Source: Dillenia suffruticosa (lineage: Eukaryota > Streptophyta > Magnoliopsida > Dilleniales > Dilleniaceae). From it: a stretch of 64,000 bases of DNA. Position numbers and translations under genes: made by a program. Each line of letters starts with the position of its first letter. Positions within the stretch are counted from its first letter, which is position 1. Shown one piece after another: positions 34,747-46,351 of the stretch. The DNA lies in contig JAVTVX010000027.1 of NCBI GenBank assembly GCA_033439265.1, positions 12,725,001 through 12,789,000 on the forward strand, written 5' to 3'. The notes beneath the pieces were generated by a model. That model was not told the origin of the DNA. It searched no databases and was given only the letters and a program-made list of their open reading frames with translations.

Positions 34747-37700
34747 CAATATTTCAAATTATAGATTTGAAATCAGATTTTCTCGAATTAACCGGATGAA
34801 ACTATAAGGAGTGAAGGGAAATGATCTTTATTCATGTAGGATGTTTGGATATTAACTATGTTATCCAGAAGGACGAGTCACCTTCGATAACCAATACTAG
34901 CTCTACGACAGAAAAGACTCTTTATGAGCAGTGAGAGCGATCTAATCGCCTAAATATCATGTTTATAAATAGCAAAATTTTGATTGGTATCCATGACTCG
35001 GTTAACTATCATACCAATATTTATACTCTTCTTAAGACTATAAATAAATAATTGTAGTATCAGAAAAAATTTTATCAGTATCCTCATTATATAGTTCTCC
35101 TCCATGAGATTCACTACTATTCACGGTGTGTGCGAGCATATCATGCGAATTTGCGACTCAACTAAAGAATTTAAATGTTAAGATATCAGAGTTTTTCTTT
35201 GTGTATTTCATTTTGAACACTCTTCCACAGCTCTATGGTCCCCTTAAAATCTCTTACAATATACATATGGAAAAATGGTCTATCAATGATTTGATGGCCA
35301 TGTGTGTACAAGAGGAGGGAAGATTACTTATGAAAATAAAGGAGTGATATGCAAGTGTACACATGGCAGTCCAAGAAAAAAAAGAAAGGCAAGTTTAAGC
35401 TAACATAAAGGAGCACAAAACCTAATTGAACATTAAGAAAGAGTCAAAGTATTTTTTCTATAAAAAGAAAGGATATGTAAAGAAGGATTGTCCTAAGTAT
35501 CATAAGTGGTTTGAGACAAAAGGTATGTAGATCTCACTTGTATGTTATTAATTGTGCTAAGTATTTTCGGTGGTTTGAGACACAAGGTATGTAAATCTCA
35601 CTTGAATGTTATTAATCTTGCATAATTGAGATTCTCATGATACATGGTGGGTTGATTATGGTTGTATCATCCACATTACAAATATGTTGTAGGGTTTACA
35701 AAACGTAAGGAAGTCAATGGATTATGAACAATTCATCTATTTGGCCAACAAAATGAGTTCATGGGTAAAAGTTATTAGAGATTGCAAGTTTAAATTGGTA
35801 AGCGGACACATATTGTTGGAAAGAGTTTTTGATGTACCTAAGTTTTTTACAAAATCAATTTTCATTTCAAAACTTATACAATATAGATATTTTCCAACTT
35901 GATAATAAAATGACATTATTTTTACATACAAATGTTATTGGTTTTGGTTTATTATTGGATGGACTTTATATTATTTATTTGGAAGACAATGTCTATTTGA
36001 ATACAATACATATAGGAACTATAAGAGGTGTCATTAGGGAAAACTCTTATATGTTGTGGCATAAGAGATTGGATTACATAACCATAAAAAGAATAGAAAA
36101 GTTAGCAAAAGATGTGGTACTTGATAGCTTAGACTTTAGTAATTTTGAGATTTGTGTGGACTGCGTTATGGGAAATCAGACCAACAAGACTCAAAAAATT
36201 ACTAAGAAGAGTTCAAAATTGTTTGAAATCATATATACGAATATTTGTACTACAGGTACAGACTCGTATGGTTATAGTTATTTTATTTTATTTCATTTAT
36301 AGATGAGTACTCATGATATATATATATATATATATCTTCATATTCTTCATCATAAAGATAAGATGTTAGATACTTTTAAAATTTTCAAGATAGAAATAGA
36401 GAAATAATGTAGTAAGTAAATAAAGGTAGATAGATAAGATAGAGGTGGGTAATACTATGGAATGTAATAGAAGATGGACAAATATGAGATCCATTTGTAA
36501 AATTTTTTCAGAAAAATGAGATTGTTATCCAATACATAATGTGTGATTCACCTGATCATAATGGGGTAGTTAAAAGAAAGAACATGACCTTATTTGATAT
36601 GGTTAAGAGCGTGATTGCTAACTCCAAACCATTTAAATTCTTGTGGACTGAAACTCTCAAAATGACAGTGTACATTCTAAATAGGATTTCAACCAAAATT
36701 GTAGTCAAAAATCTTTTCGAGTTACTTAAAGGTTGAAAACCTATTTTAAAACATGTACATATTTTGGGTTGTTCTGCAAGAATAAGGGTTTACAATTTAT
36801 GAGAAAAGAAACTGAATTTAAGCATCGTGAGTCAATTCTTTATCAATTATACTGATAAGTAAAAAAAAATATCGATTTTATTGTCCATCTTACCATATTA
36901 GATTTGTGAAATCTAGAAACATTAGATTTCTAGAGAATGATTTGATTAGTGGAAGAGATTACTTTTAGTACTTAACTCTTGAAAGTGACCCATCAAGTAT
37001 CCTGTCAAGTTTAAATACCAAATTAGTTGTCATGTAAAATAACTCTTAAATACCTATGGACATAAATCAAAATACATATGACAATCAAAAAATTTCACAA
37101 ACAGTTGATCAAGATCCAGTTAGTCAATCTTCTCCTATAAAAAATGTTAAACTAACATTAAGGAGATCTACTCAAAAAAAAATGTCAGTTATATCTAATG
37201 ACTATGTGGTATATTTTCAAGAGTCTGACTGCGTCGAAGCCATAGAAGATTCGGAAATGTTTTCACAAGTCATGAGTTTTAAGGACTCGAATTTATGGTT
37301 GAATGCTATGAAAGATGAGATAAACTCTATTAAAAGCAACGGAGTCTGGGATTTTGTAGAGTTACCAGATGGAGTAAAACACATCAGATGTAAATAGATT
37401 TACAAAATTAAAACTGACTCATAAGACAATATCGAGATCATACTCATTGTTAAAGGGTTCATCCAAAGCGAAGGGATTGACTACTCGGGGGTATTTTCTG
37501 TAGTGTCTAAGAAAGATTTCCTCTGTATTATTCTAGCACTTATTGTATATTTTGACATAAAATTGTAACAAATGGATGTGAAAACAGAATCTCTTAATTG
37601 AGAACTAGATAAAAAGATTTACATGTGTTAATCTGAAAGATTCTCCTTTAATGGCAATAAGTATTTGGTATGCAAACTCAAGAAATTCATATATAGGTTG

Positions 37701-39042
37701 AAACAAGTTTTTCGTCGTGGTATTTAAAATTCCACAATATAGTTATTTTATTTGATTTTGAAGAGAATATTATAGTTCAATGTATATATCTCAAGATCTG
37801 TGGGAGTAGATTTTGTTTCCTTATCCTATATATGGATAACATGCTACTTGTCACAAATAATAAGGGGATGTTGTATGAGATGAAACAATTTCTTTTAATA
37901 ACTTTGAGATGAAGGCTTTTGCTGATCCATCTTATGTTATTGGTATAAAAATATATAGAGATAGATCTTAAAAGATTTTGAGACTATCTTTAGAGATTTA
38001 TATCAACAAAGTGTTTAAAAAATACAAAATGGAGAACTATTCATCAAGTATAACTCCGATTGTCCTAGAGAATAGATTCAATTTAGACCAATATCTTAAA
38101 CAGATTTGGAAATGGAAAGATGACTAACATCTCATATGCTTCCATCATTGAAAGTTTTATATATGCATAAGTCTATATAAAATATGATATAACACAAATT
38201 ATGAAGATGTTAGGCAGATATCAAAGTAATCCAGATTTGAAACATTGGAGGGTTGCAAATAAGGTATTGAGATATCTACAAGGCATAAAGAAATATATGC
38301 TTACATACAGAAGAACCGACAATCTAGAAGTAATCAGGTATCGGATTCGAAATTTGCCCCCTGTGCTGATTTCTGAAAATCATCGGATTACATCTTCAAG
38401 ATACCATTGGAGCTATATCGTGGGGAAGTGTTAAATAAATATTGATTGCGACTCCCACTATAGAAACTAAGTTTGTGGCATGTTTTAAAACTACATCACA
38501 TGCGGTGTGGCTCAAGTGCCTCACATCCAGATTTGGGGTTTTAGATTTTATACTTAGGTCATTATGTATATTTTGTAACAATTCAGTTGCTGCATTGTTT
38601 GTTAAGAATAATAAGAATGATAGTCGAAATAAGTACATTAACATAAAATATTTAGCCATTAAGAAAAGAGTATTAGAAAATAAAATTATAATTCAACAAA
38701 TTAACATTGATTGTATATTGGTTGATCCCTTAACTAAAAGCATGCTATCGAGTAGGTTTAGGAATCACATTGTAAAATGGGCTCAGTGCGTTATTTAAAT
38801 TAAAATCAGAGTTAAATTTTCTCAATAAAGTTGTGTACACATTTTGTTTTGAGATAAATTTATCAAGTTTGGATTCTGAATAAATATAACGTTTATTCAT
38901 AAAGTAAATATCACCATAAGTTTAGAAAATAGAATGCAATATGGTACATAGAAGATAATACTTATTTTTAGAGAATTTATCGTCGTAATTCGTATACTCT
39001 ATTTTCATAAGTAATTGATTTGATTTTAATTTCAAGTCGGTT

Positions 39043-39582
39043 TGTTAGATCAAATAAGAGAATATTAGGATTTTTTTTAAAAAAAAATCAAATTTCATGA
39101 ATTAATGCATTCATAATCAAGTTAATGTGAAAAATATAACTGAAAAAAAGATTAAATATGATGAAAAATAGAAACAATTTGAATTGCATTGTACTTGGCC
39201 AAATTTTGGTAACCTATTCAAAACTCTACACAATTAATTTTGTTTTCTATTTTGAATATCTAATTGTCTTACCATAATATCAAACAATAATTTAGGATGA
39301 GAATTATATGTTTTAATGACTCTTTGATGATTGAAAGTCTATATAAACCTACTCCTACTATACTAGGTCGCTAAATCCAAATTTCGTAACTCCACACCAT
39401 TTATTAAGTGAAATTGAGGATTTAGAAGGATTGTGTACATCTTAAGAAATCCATTGGAGGTATTACAATCGTCGGAATTTGTTGAAATCATGAATGATTG
39501 GAAGTATATTCGATCCATTTTTTAGATTGTTGTTATTTTCTTTACAATTTTTATTATATTTAGTATGTAATATTTTGTAACA
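39043..39582 (+). repeat. Copia element, right LTR
   Basis: 540 bp, aligned with the left LTR from CATGAATTAAT to the terminal TTTTGTAACA. It ends exactly at the second copy of the ACAAT duplication. Confidence 0.88.
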
Positions 39583-40500
39583 ACAATTTCAAAGCATTCT
39601 TCCTTGATGTGCCCATCTTTCCATAATGATCAATTTTTTTTGGATCAATTTCTAGAATTTCGGCTTCTATTTGCCCGACCCTTCAAATAATTCCTTGGAT
39701 TAGACCTTTGCTCCGAATGCAGCCCCCTCTAGAGTTGGTGCTAGTTGTTCATTCTTCTGTGTAGAAGACTGTTGTTCTTCTTAGAAGTCTTAAAGAGAAA
39801 ATTTTATAGAGATGGAGTGGCTCCATTGACAACACATAGGATCTTAAATGATCAAAATTGTTATTTAAACCAAATAAGGCCCGATGGGCCTTTTATCTCA
39901 CTCATCTTTTTTTTTAGTATTATATCAATTTATATCCGAAATTATTTTCTAACTAATTTAATTCAAACATTAATAAAGTCCATTTTAAGGGACAATTTTC
40001 TCAGTATAATTTTTTTCATTTTCAAGTTTCGAATTCAAAATTTTGTTAAATAACGTAACATTATTACCCACTAAGCCAACTTTCCGCTGATTCTCTCTCC
40101 CGTCTTGGTTGATGTTCATGTAGCATCACATCTACACTGTGGTAATGGATCACGTACTCGTAGTTCTTGGCACATAGTTTTCAACTTTGTGAAGCATTTG
40201 TGTCAAGGTTGATTGTCTTCTTGAGTAAGGTCGGAGGAGTCATTTTTGATCATGTATAAACGAGGGAAACTCAGTCCAAATCTCCCAAAATGTTTCGGCA
40301 TATACTACACTCTGTTATATGCCTTTGGCTAATGAACTTCTAACCCAAACCTTTACCTCTGCATCATTCTTCTTCCGGCGATGAAAATCTAATGAGCTTG
40401 GATATAGTAAATGGTAAACTACCATTTTCGGACCCGCCACCTGTTGGATGGATTTAATAAGTTGCACAACTCTTGTTTAGAGCCTTTAAACAATTAATTA
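39583..40500 (-). mobile_element. Ty1-copia relic X, main piece (gag region)
   Basis: On the minus strand, DHYGKMG near 39640 is a gag zinc knuckle. AETFWEIW near 40290-40310 and RRQSTLTQMLHKVENY near 40210 fit the copia gag (UBN2-like) domain. Badly decayed. It was split by the later copia element. Confidence 0.6.
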
Positions 40501-40559
40501 GGTGCTCTACCTTCAACACTATCTCGCCATTCAACCAAGAAAATAGAAATTTCTGTTTA

Positions 40560-40995
40560 ATATAATTATTGTAATTATTATATAAGTATATAAAAATGTA
40601 ATATGGTTACGACAAAAATAACAAGAAAAAAAAATCTCTTCTTTTATTTACAATTTTTTCTCAATCTACATGGTATCATGGCAATTTCTCTGATTACTAT
40701 ACAAAAACATAGGAGAATCATCAAAATAAAAAAAAAATAAAAAAAAAACAAAGTCTTCGAAATTGAACCAAATGCCAGCAATGAGATTGACATCTGTTCA
40801 TTTGAACAGCAACAATTTTCTTTCACGGTCGAGGGCAGTAACAACAGCTATAAGTGGAAAAGGAAAGGTCAGTCATATCAATGGGAAAAGTCGTTGCTCT
40901 AGATTTAGAAGACTCTAGCTATGAGGATTGGTACAACAATGACCAATTAGTCATGGCCGTTGAAAGTGCCGATCAGATGACATTGAAAGGTGAAC
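40560..40995 (+). mobile_element. Ty1-copia relic Y: LTR end, primer site and gag start
   Basis: CAATCTACA at 40670 looks like an LTR end, followed by TGGTATCATGGCAA, a decayed initiator-Met primer site. From about 40770 the plus strand encodes RLTSVHLNSNNFLSRSRAV and KVSHINGKS, the opening of copia gag. Short fossil; no downstream parts recognised. Confidence 0.6.
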
Positions 40996-41086
40996 CAAAC
41001 TCCGAAGCGCTTGAGGCCTAAATTGCCTCATCTTGGCCATCAAAAAATACATGAAATTATACCTGAAGTCCAAGGAAAATAAGTAA

Positions 41087-41216
41087 ATGGGCCCTAAATA
41101 GCCCAAACATTGGCCCATATATGGCCTAAAGGGCCCAAAATCTGGTCCAAAATTGGACCAGAAACGTGGCCAATTTGGCCCAGAAACTCAGCCCAGAACA
41201 GGACATATTTTTGGCC
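41087..41216. repeat. GGNCC motif repeated about every 11 bp
   Basis: About twelve GGCCC, GGTCC, GGACC or AGCCC words occur at steps of 10-13 bp (for example near 41090, 41100, 41112, 41122, 41132, 41144, 41155, 41167 and 41177). The unit is about 22 bp with two motifs per unit. Confidence 0.75.
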
Positions 41217-41389
41217 CTGTTCTTGTCCCAAGATGGGAGAATAGGCAGCCAACAAGGCTGCCCATTCAAGCTCACAAAGGGTCCCAGAAAGGCACCCAAC
41301 GGCCAGTCTCAACTTGCTGTTGGGACTGTCACAACTGCTACGGAGGGGGCTTAAGGCCCCCCTTTCCCAAGTGGTGTAGGAATTTTAAG

Positions 41390-43372
41390 AATAATAGTAG
41401 TAACAATACAAATAAAAAATACAAAAGTATAAAAAAAAAGATGAAAAAAATTATCCAAAAATAAAAAAATAAGATATATAAAGAATTATACAAAAAATTA
41501 GAGACCGGAGAAAGAGAGATCTACATAATTGCCAAGATAAGAAAAAGAAAGGAAAAAAATCTAAATGGTATTAAGTGTATTAAGAGTGGAGTCAATGATA
41601 TACTTATAAGAAATGAGGACATAAGAAAGCGTTGGAGAGATTATATTGATAATCTTTTCAATATTAAGAATATAACAAATATATAAAATATCGAGATATT
41701 TGTAAAAGAGATTAATAGAGACTTTAAACGTAAAATTCGTCCCCATGAAGTGAAGAAAACTTTAAAGAGAATGAGAAATAATAAAGCAATAGGACCTGAT
41801 GGCATTTCCATAGAAGTGTGGAAATATTTAGATGAATTCGGTATAGTAATATTAACGGATATTTTTAACAAAATTTGATAAATCAAAAAAATACCTTAAA
41901 TATGGAGAAAGAGTATAATTATACCGTTATATAAGAAAAAATGAGATATATAAGAATGCTCAAAGTATAAAGAAATTAAACTTATGAGTCATACCATGAA
42001 ACTATAGGAAAAAGTGATATAACATAAATTGAGATTGGAAATAAATATATCTCAAAATCGGTTTAGATTTATATTTGGGAGATCCACAATGAAAACAATT
42101 TATTTGTTAAGATATTTGATAGAAATATATAGACCACATAAGGAAAATCTACATATGATATTCATTGATATAGAAAAAGTATACGATAGGGTTCCTAAAA
42201 ATGTATTGTGGTGGACGTCGATAAATAAAAAGATATTCTCAAAATACATTAATCCTGTCAAAGATATATACGAGAGAGCTGTAATCAATATAAGAATTTA
42301 CGGGGGTTTGACCGATAGCTTCCCCATTAACATTGTGCTCTATCAAGAATTGGCATTAAACTCCATTCTATTTGCAATAATAATAGATGAAATCACAAAA
42401 ATACATTCAAAATGAAATATTATGGTGTATACTTTTCGCAAATGATATAGTATTAGTTGATAAAATTAGAAAATATATTAGTACTAAATTAAAGTTATGG
42501 AGGGTCACATTCGAATTTTGAGGGGTTTAAACTGAATAAATCGAAAATTGAGTATATGTGTTGTAAATTTAGCAATAGTTATCAAAATGATAAAAAAACG
42601 ATTTGGCTATATAGATAACATATACCAAAAAGTGAACGATTTAGATATCTGAATTCTATCATTCAACATGATGACAATATATATGGAGATGTGAACCATA
42701 AAATATAAGCGGTTGGATGAAATGAAAAAACCAATCAGAAATTTTTTATGATCGCATGATACCGATGTATTTGAAGGGAAAGTTTTATAGAACCGCAGTT
42801 AGAACTGTATTATTATAGAATACTGAGTGTTAAGTTATTAAATAATAACAAAAATAGAAAATGGTCATAATAGAAATCAGAATATTTAGATGGATGTGTA
42901 GTAAAATTATAAGAGATAGAATTAGAAACGATAAAATTCGTAATAAGTTGAGTTAATTTAATTGTGGATAAAATATGAGAGTGTCATTTCAGGTGATTTG
43001 AGCATGTGCAAAGAAGACCCATAGACGTACCGGTTAGGAGAACCGAGAACTTAAATATATAAAATCTAGTAAAACGTAGGGGTAGATCTCTAAAAACATG
43101 GATACAATTTATTCGTAAAAACATGATAGTTAATAATTTAGAAAAGAACATGATTTTGGATATGAATGAATAGCGTAAAAAAATCCGCACAACTAAACTA
43201 TCATATTATATATATATATATATATATATATTCATTTTGATTCTTATTTATTTATTTATTTATTAATTAATTATTTTTATATTTATTTATTCATTTTAAT
43301 TATCTTCATATTTATATATCAAATAACCGATCCCAAAGTATTAGGATTTAACGTTCAGTTTGTTGTTGTTCT
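41390..43372 (+). mobile_element. RTE-type LINE, 5' truncated and decayed
   Basis: Plus strand: a linker (IYIIAKIRKRK, about 41510-41550), then the reverse transcriptase finger NNKAIGPDGISIEVWK (about 41779-41825), KLMSHTMKL (about 41980), an ISQNRFRFIFGRSTM block (about 42045-42090) and the palm FIDIEKVYDRVP (about 42160-42200). The usual FADD catalytic box reads FAND (42435-42446), so the second aspartate is lost. A C-terminal IFRWMC region lies near 42880-42900. No endonuclease domain is seen upstream, so the copy is 5' truncated. The 3' end carries GATCCCAAAG..TAGG and a TTGTTGTTGTT tail, as in plant RTEs. Several frame changes and stops; dead. Confidence 0.85.
43206..43231. repeat. (TA)n microsatellite in the LINE 3' region
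   Basis: About 13 TA dinucleotides, followed by (TTTA)n at 43250-43265. Confidence 0.85.
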
Positions 43373-43443
43373 CTTTTATAAATAGGGGGCAAATGGTTGG
43401 GATATTTCATTAAAAAATTGGAGTAAATCTCCTTATAGTCTCT

Positions 43444-43487
<44 letters not shown>

Positions 43488-44040
43488 GTATTGTTTCGAT
43501 AATTCTTTGCAAAAGTTCTTTAATATATAATCAAAGTTATTATTTGAATTTATTCACTCAAAATTATTGTCTCTTGATGTTTATTCATCTTCCAAAAATA
43601 TCTTCAAATCTTCTCCCATTATTCACCCAAAATCTTCTGAGTTTGATGTTAATCTTATTCATTAAAAGTTTCTACAATTACTTTGAGTTTAATTTCAAAA
43701 CTTTTCTTCTGAATTCCTTCAATCTTATATTGGTATTATTCTTTTATCTAGAATGGTTTTGGATTACATGTTTAAAAAAATTCTGTCTAAGGAAATTGGT
43801 TTTTAAACAATACTATTCTCCACCAATTTCATGAGAACTTATCCGGTGCAATCAACTTTTCACCGGTTGAGGAGTCTAAAGCCGAGTCTAAAGCCAAGTC
43901 AAAGATTTTTTTATTATATAGAAATTTGAAAATGGAATCACTAAATTAGGAGAAAAAAATTATAATCACTAAACTATGTTCTTAGAATACCAAAATAAAG
44001 ATTTTCAATAATGACATACGATTAGTACCAAAAAAATAAT
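43373..44040. other. AT-rich spacer with a (TA)n run at 43452-43482
   Basis: No gene or transposon recognised. The open frame at about 43544-43834 is T-rich and unsupported. Confidence 0.55.
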
Positions 44041-44049
44041 AATAATAAT

Positions 44050-44440
44050 GACATGGGATGAACTCTCACTTTATAGGCCTCCCACCAGAGATCTCAAAGA
44101 AATGCGAAAAAGGTGTTGGCCTTTCACTTTGCCCTGCACATGGGTCCATTCTGTAATGGAGGGCAAATTAGTCAAAGGAAGAGATGAGTTCCTTCTTGCA
44201 TAAGGAACCAAGAGCTTCTTTGAAAGAGTTATTGACTTCATTCTCTAAAGAGAGAATGAAGGAAAAAAAAAAAAAAAAAAAAGAAGCTGCTGCTTTTCGT
44301 GAGGAGCAACGAGAGAGAGAGAGAGGGGAGGAAAAAAAAAAAGAAACCAATGGTGGAGAAGTGAAGGGAAATTTAGAGTTTTCTTCGCAACTTGTTTGCT
44401 TGATAATTCCAACCTCATATTGTTTCAAAACTTGGTAAGA
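44050..44440 (+). other. Possible orphan 5' exon and promoter of a host gene
   Basis: Less AT-rich DNA with purine-rich runs (A run at 44263-44281, GA run at 44309-44324). It ends in a good donor, AAAACTTG followed by GTAAGATCT at about 44435. This looks like a plant non-coding first exon, but no downstream exon was found. It could equally be part of an LTR. Confidence 0.25.
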
Positions 44441-44519
44441 TCTTTCCATCTTTTTTTTTCTTTTTCTCATATTACATGTTTTATATGTTAAAGTGTGTAC
44501 CCTGGTGTTGATTGGAACA

Positions 44520-45497
44520 TAGATATGTGGTTATGGACAAAATAATAACGCTTCTGGCTGTACTTAGACCCAAATCAGAAGAAATACAATCCAAAATTCT
44601 CACTAATACTGATTTGCCATCATTTGTCAGCATTTGTGCAATGATTCAGCAAGAGAAAAAAAATGGTTATGAAACCCGAATCCAATCCTGAAGAAATAAG
44701 TGGTGAATCCAGTGCCGTTGTTGCTGCTTGCTAGTAGACCTCCTACGAACATGAGTTCTAGGAATTTCAACTCAAGAGGAGGCAGGGGAGCAAGATCAAC
44801 TTAATAATGTGATCCTTTCAAGCAAGCATGACATACCATAGAAAGGTGTTGATTTCTGAATCCACACCTGAAGCCACAAAGAAGCACAACTCAGGAGATT
44901 AACCCCACTGCTCACCATGCCTTTTAAGGAACCTCAGTTTAGTATTGATCTGATTGCTCAACAACTGCTGCAACACATCAGCAAATCAAACTCCAGCAAT
45001 GGTCAGAAAAAGAAACACGTGTTAACATCTCTTCCTTTTTCTGTAGTGCAGTAGCATTAAATATTATTAAAGGATCTATGTGGATTCTTGATTAAGGAGA
45101 AAATGAACATATATCTTGTTAAAAAGATAAATAATTAATTTTAAAAGTGAAAAAAAAAATAATCAAAATGTTCCTGTTGCTGACGGGAATGCAATCCCTG
45201 TTGAAGGGATTGGCAAAATAAGTTCAAGTGATATTTTTTCCCTCTCTCTCTTTAGAGAAACTTCACCAATTAATGTTATTTATATTCCTTCTTTTTCTGC
45301 CGATCTATCATCTATAAGTAAAATTACTAAAGAAGAAATTGCAAGGTGACTTTTGATGCTAATTCTGTGGTCTTCCGGCACCTACGAACAGGGATGACTG
45401 TTGGTAAGGGACAAGTTTGGAATGGCCTTTACATTATTGACAATCCACCCAAGACCTTTATTGCCCGGTTAAGTGCGTTAGAAGAATGAACTTTGAC
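44520..45497 (+). mobile_element. Ty1-copia relic Z, left piece (gag to pre-integrase), split by the Tat element
   Basis: The plus strand shows a gag segment (about 44560-44700, LPSFVSICAMIQQEKK). It also shows a protease-distal block (about 45180-45330: VADGNAIPVEGIGKIS, then SFSADLSSISKITKE). The end abuts the left LTR at 45498. Strongly decayed fossil. Confidence 0.7.
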
Positions 45498-46050
45498 TGT
45501 ACATGATCCAACGGTCCATTATCGAAAGCCTGCGAAAGCTTACTAGGCCATAGCAACAATGCCCATGAATAACCAAGTCTGCCCTATCTCTTCGTTAGAT
45601 ACTGTTTCGATTGATGTATTCTTGGCCTAACACTATTGACTGTTAGAATTCTCGATCCCCTAACCTCTAGGTCAATCTATTTCTTGACTCTTTGACTTAT
45701 CAGTCGCTCCTGTACTTCGTCGAACAACTACAGAAGTAATTTCCGTTACGCAAGGAGTCTAAATTGTAATTGTCCTAACAAAGGAAATCTCTAACAAATT
45801 CAAACCTTCTTTAATCTGATACTAAATCTATTGTAATCTCACCCTATAAGAAAATAAGTCCTCAAGGCAACCAAAGCCTTTCCTAATCTCCTGGACGACA
45901 ACTAGGACTTTCCTAATTCAGAGGACTCTGAATCAAGAGAAAGACTATATTCACCGTTCTTGTAATAATGGAAGATCTCACACGATCTCTCTACACATAA
46001 ATTAAGGTTTCTACACCCCTAAGTGATACAAGACTTACTATACATAAATG

Positions 46051-46086
<36 letters not shown>

Positions 46087-46351
46087 AACACAAGCAACTA
46101 GCCAGATACATTCACTAAGTCTATACAAAACACACAAGGGCTTCACAGGACTATTCCATAGCTCTCCTCAATCTATTTCTCTCTTTCTAAACTGTTCTTT
46201 CTTATTTGAGTATTGAAGTCTCCCCACTAGAGCCACCTCCAACAGTATTTACAGGTTTTCTCACCAATGAAGGTTCAGAACACTCAATGACACATGTTCC
46301 TCGCTTAGGTCAGCAGAGCAGTTATCTGTGGAGCAAAATCCGTCTCCAATA
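45498..46351 (+). repeat. Tat element, left LTR
   Basis: About 0.85 kb, starts TGTACATGATC and aligns with 51826-52660 throughout. It contains a (TA)n run at 46050-46084 absent from the right copy. The end is placed to within a few bases. Confidence 0.8.

Larger units (their letters stand above)
32654..39582 (+). mobile_element. Ty1-copia LTR retrotransposon (broken fossil) with 5-bp target duplication
   Basis: A 6.93-kb element on the plus strand. LTRs are 32654-33170 and 39043-39582, starting TGTTA and ending GTAACA. The target duplication ACAAT is perfect (32649-32653 and 39583-39587). Parts in copia order: primer site at about 33173; gag (about 35.1-35.5 kb, YNIHMEKWSINDLM); GAG-pre-integrase and integrase (about 36.05-36.75, with SPDHNGVVKRKN); reverse transcriptase (about 37.25-37.95); RNase H (about 38.2-38.8, with LRYLQGIKKYMLTY). 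It is broken, with well over ten breaks. LTRs differ by roughly 17% in a 155-bp stretch, so it is older than both chromoviruses. Confidence 0.9.

Noticed and set aside
43544-43834. Hydrophobic small protein (96 residues)
   Set aside because: T-rich DNA makes Phe/Leu-rich frames by chance; no support from context.
45498-45502. A clean 5-bp target duplication for the Tat element
   Set aside because: Left flank TTGAC and right flank ATATG or ACAAT do not match under any end placement I tried.
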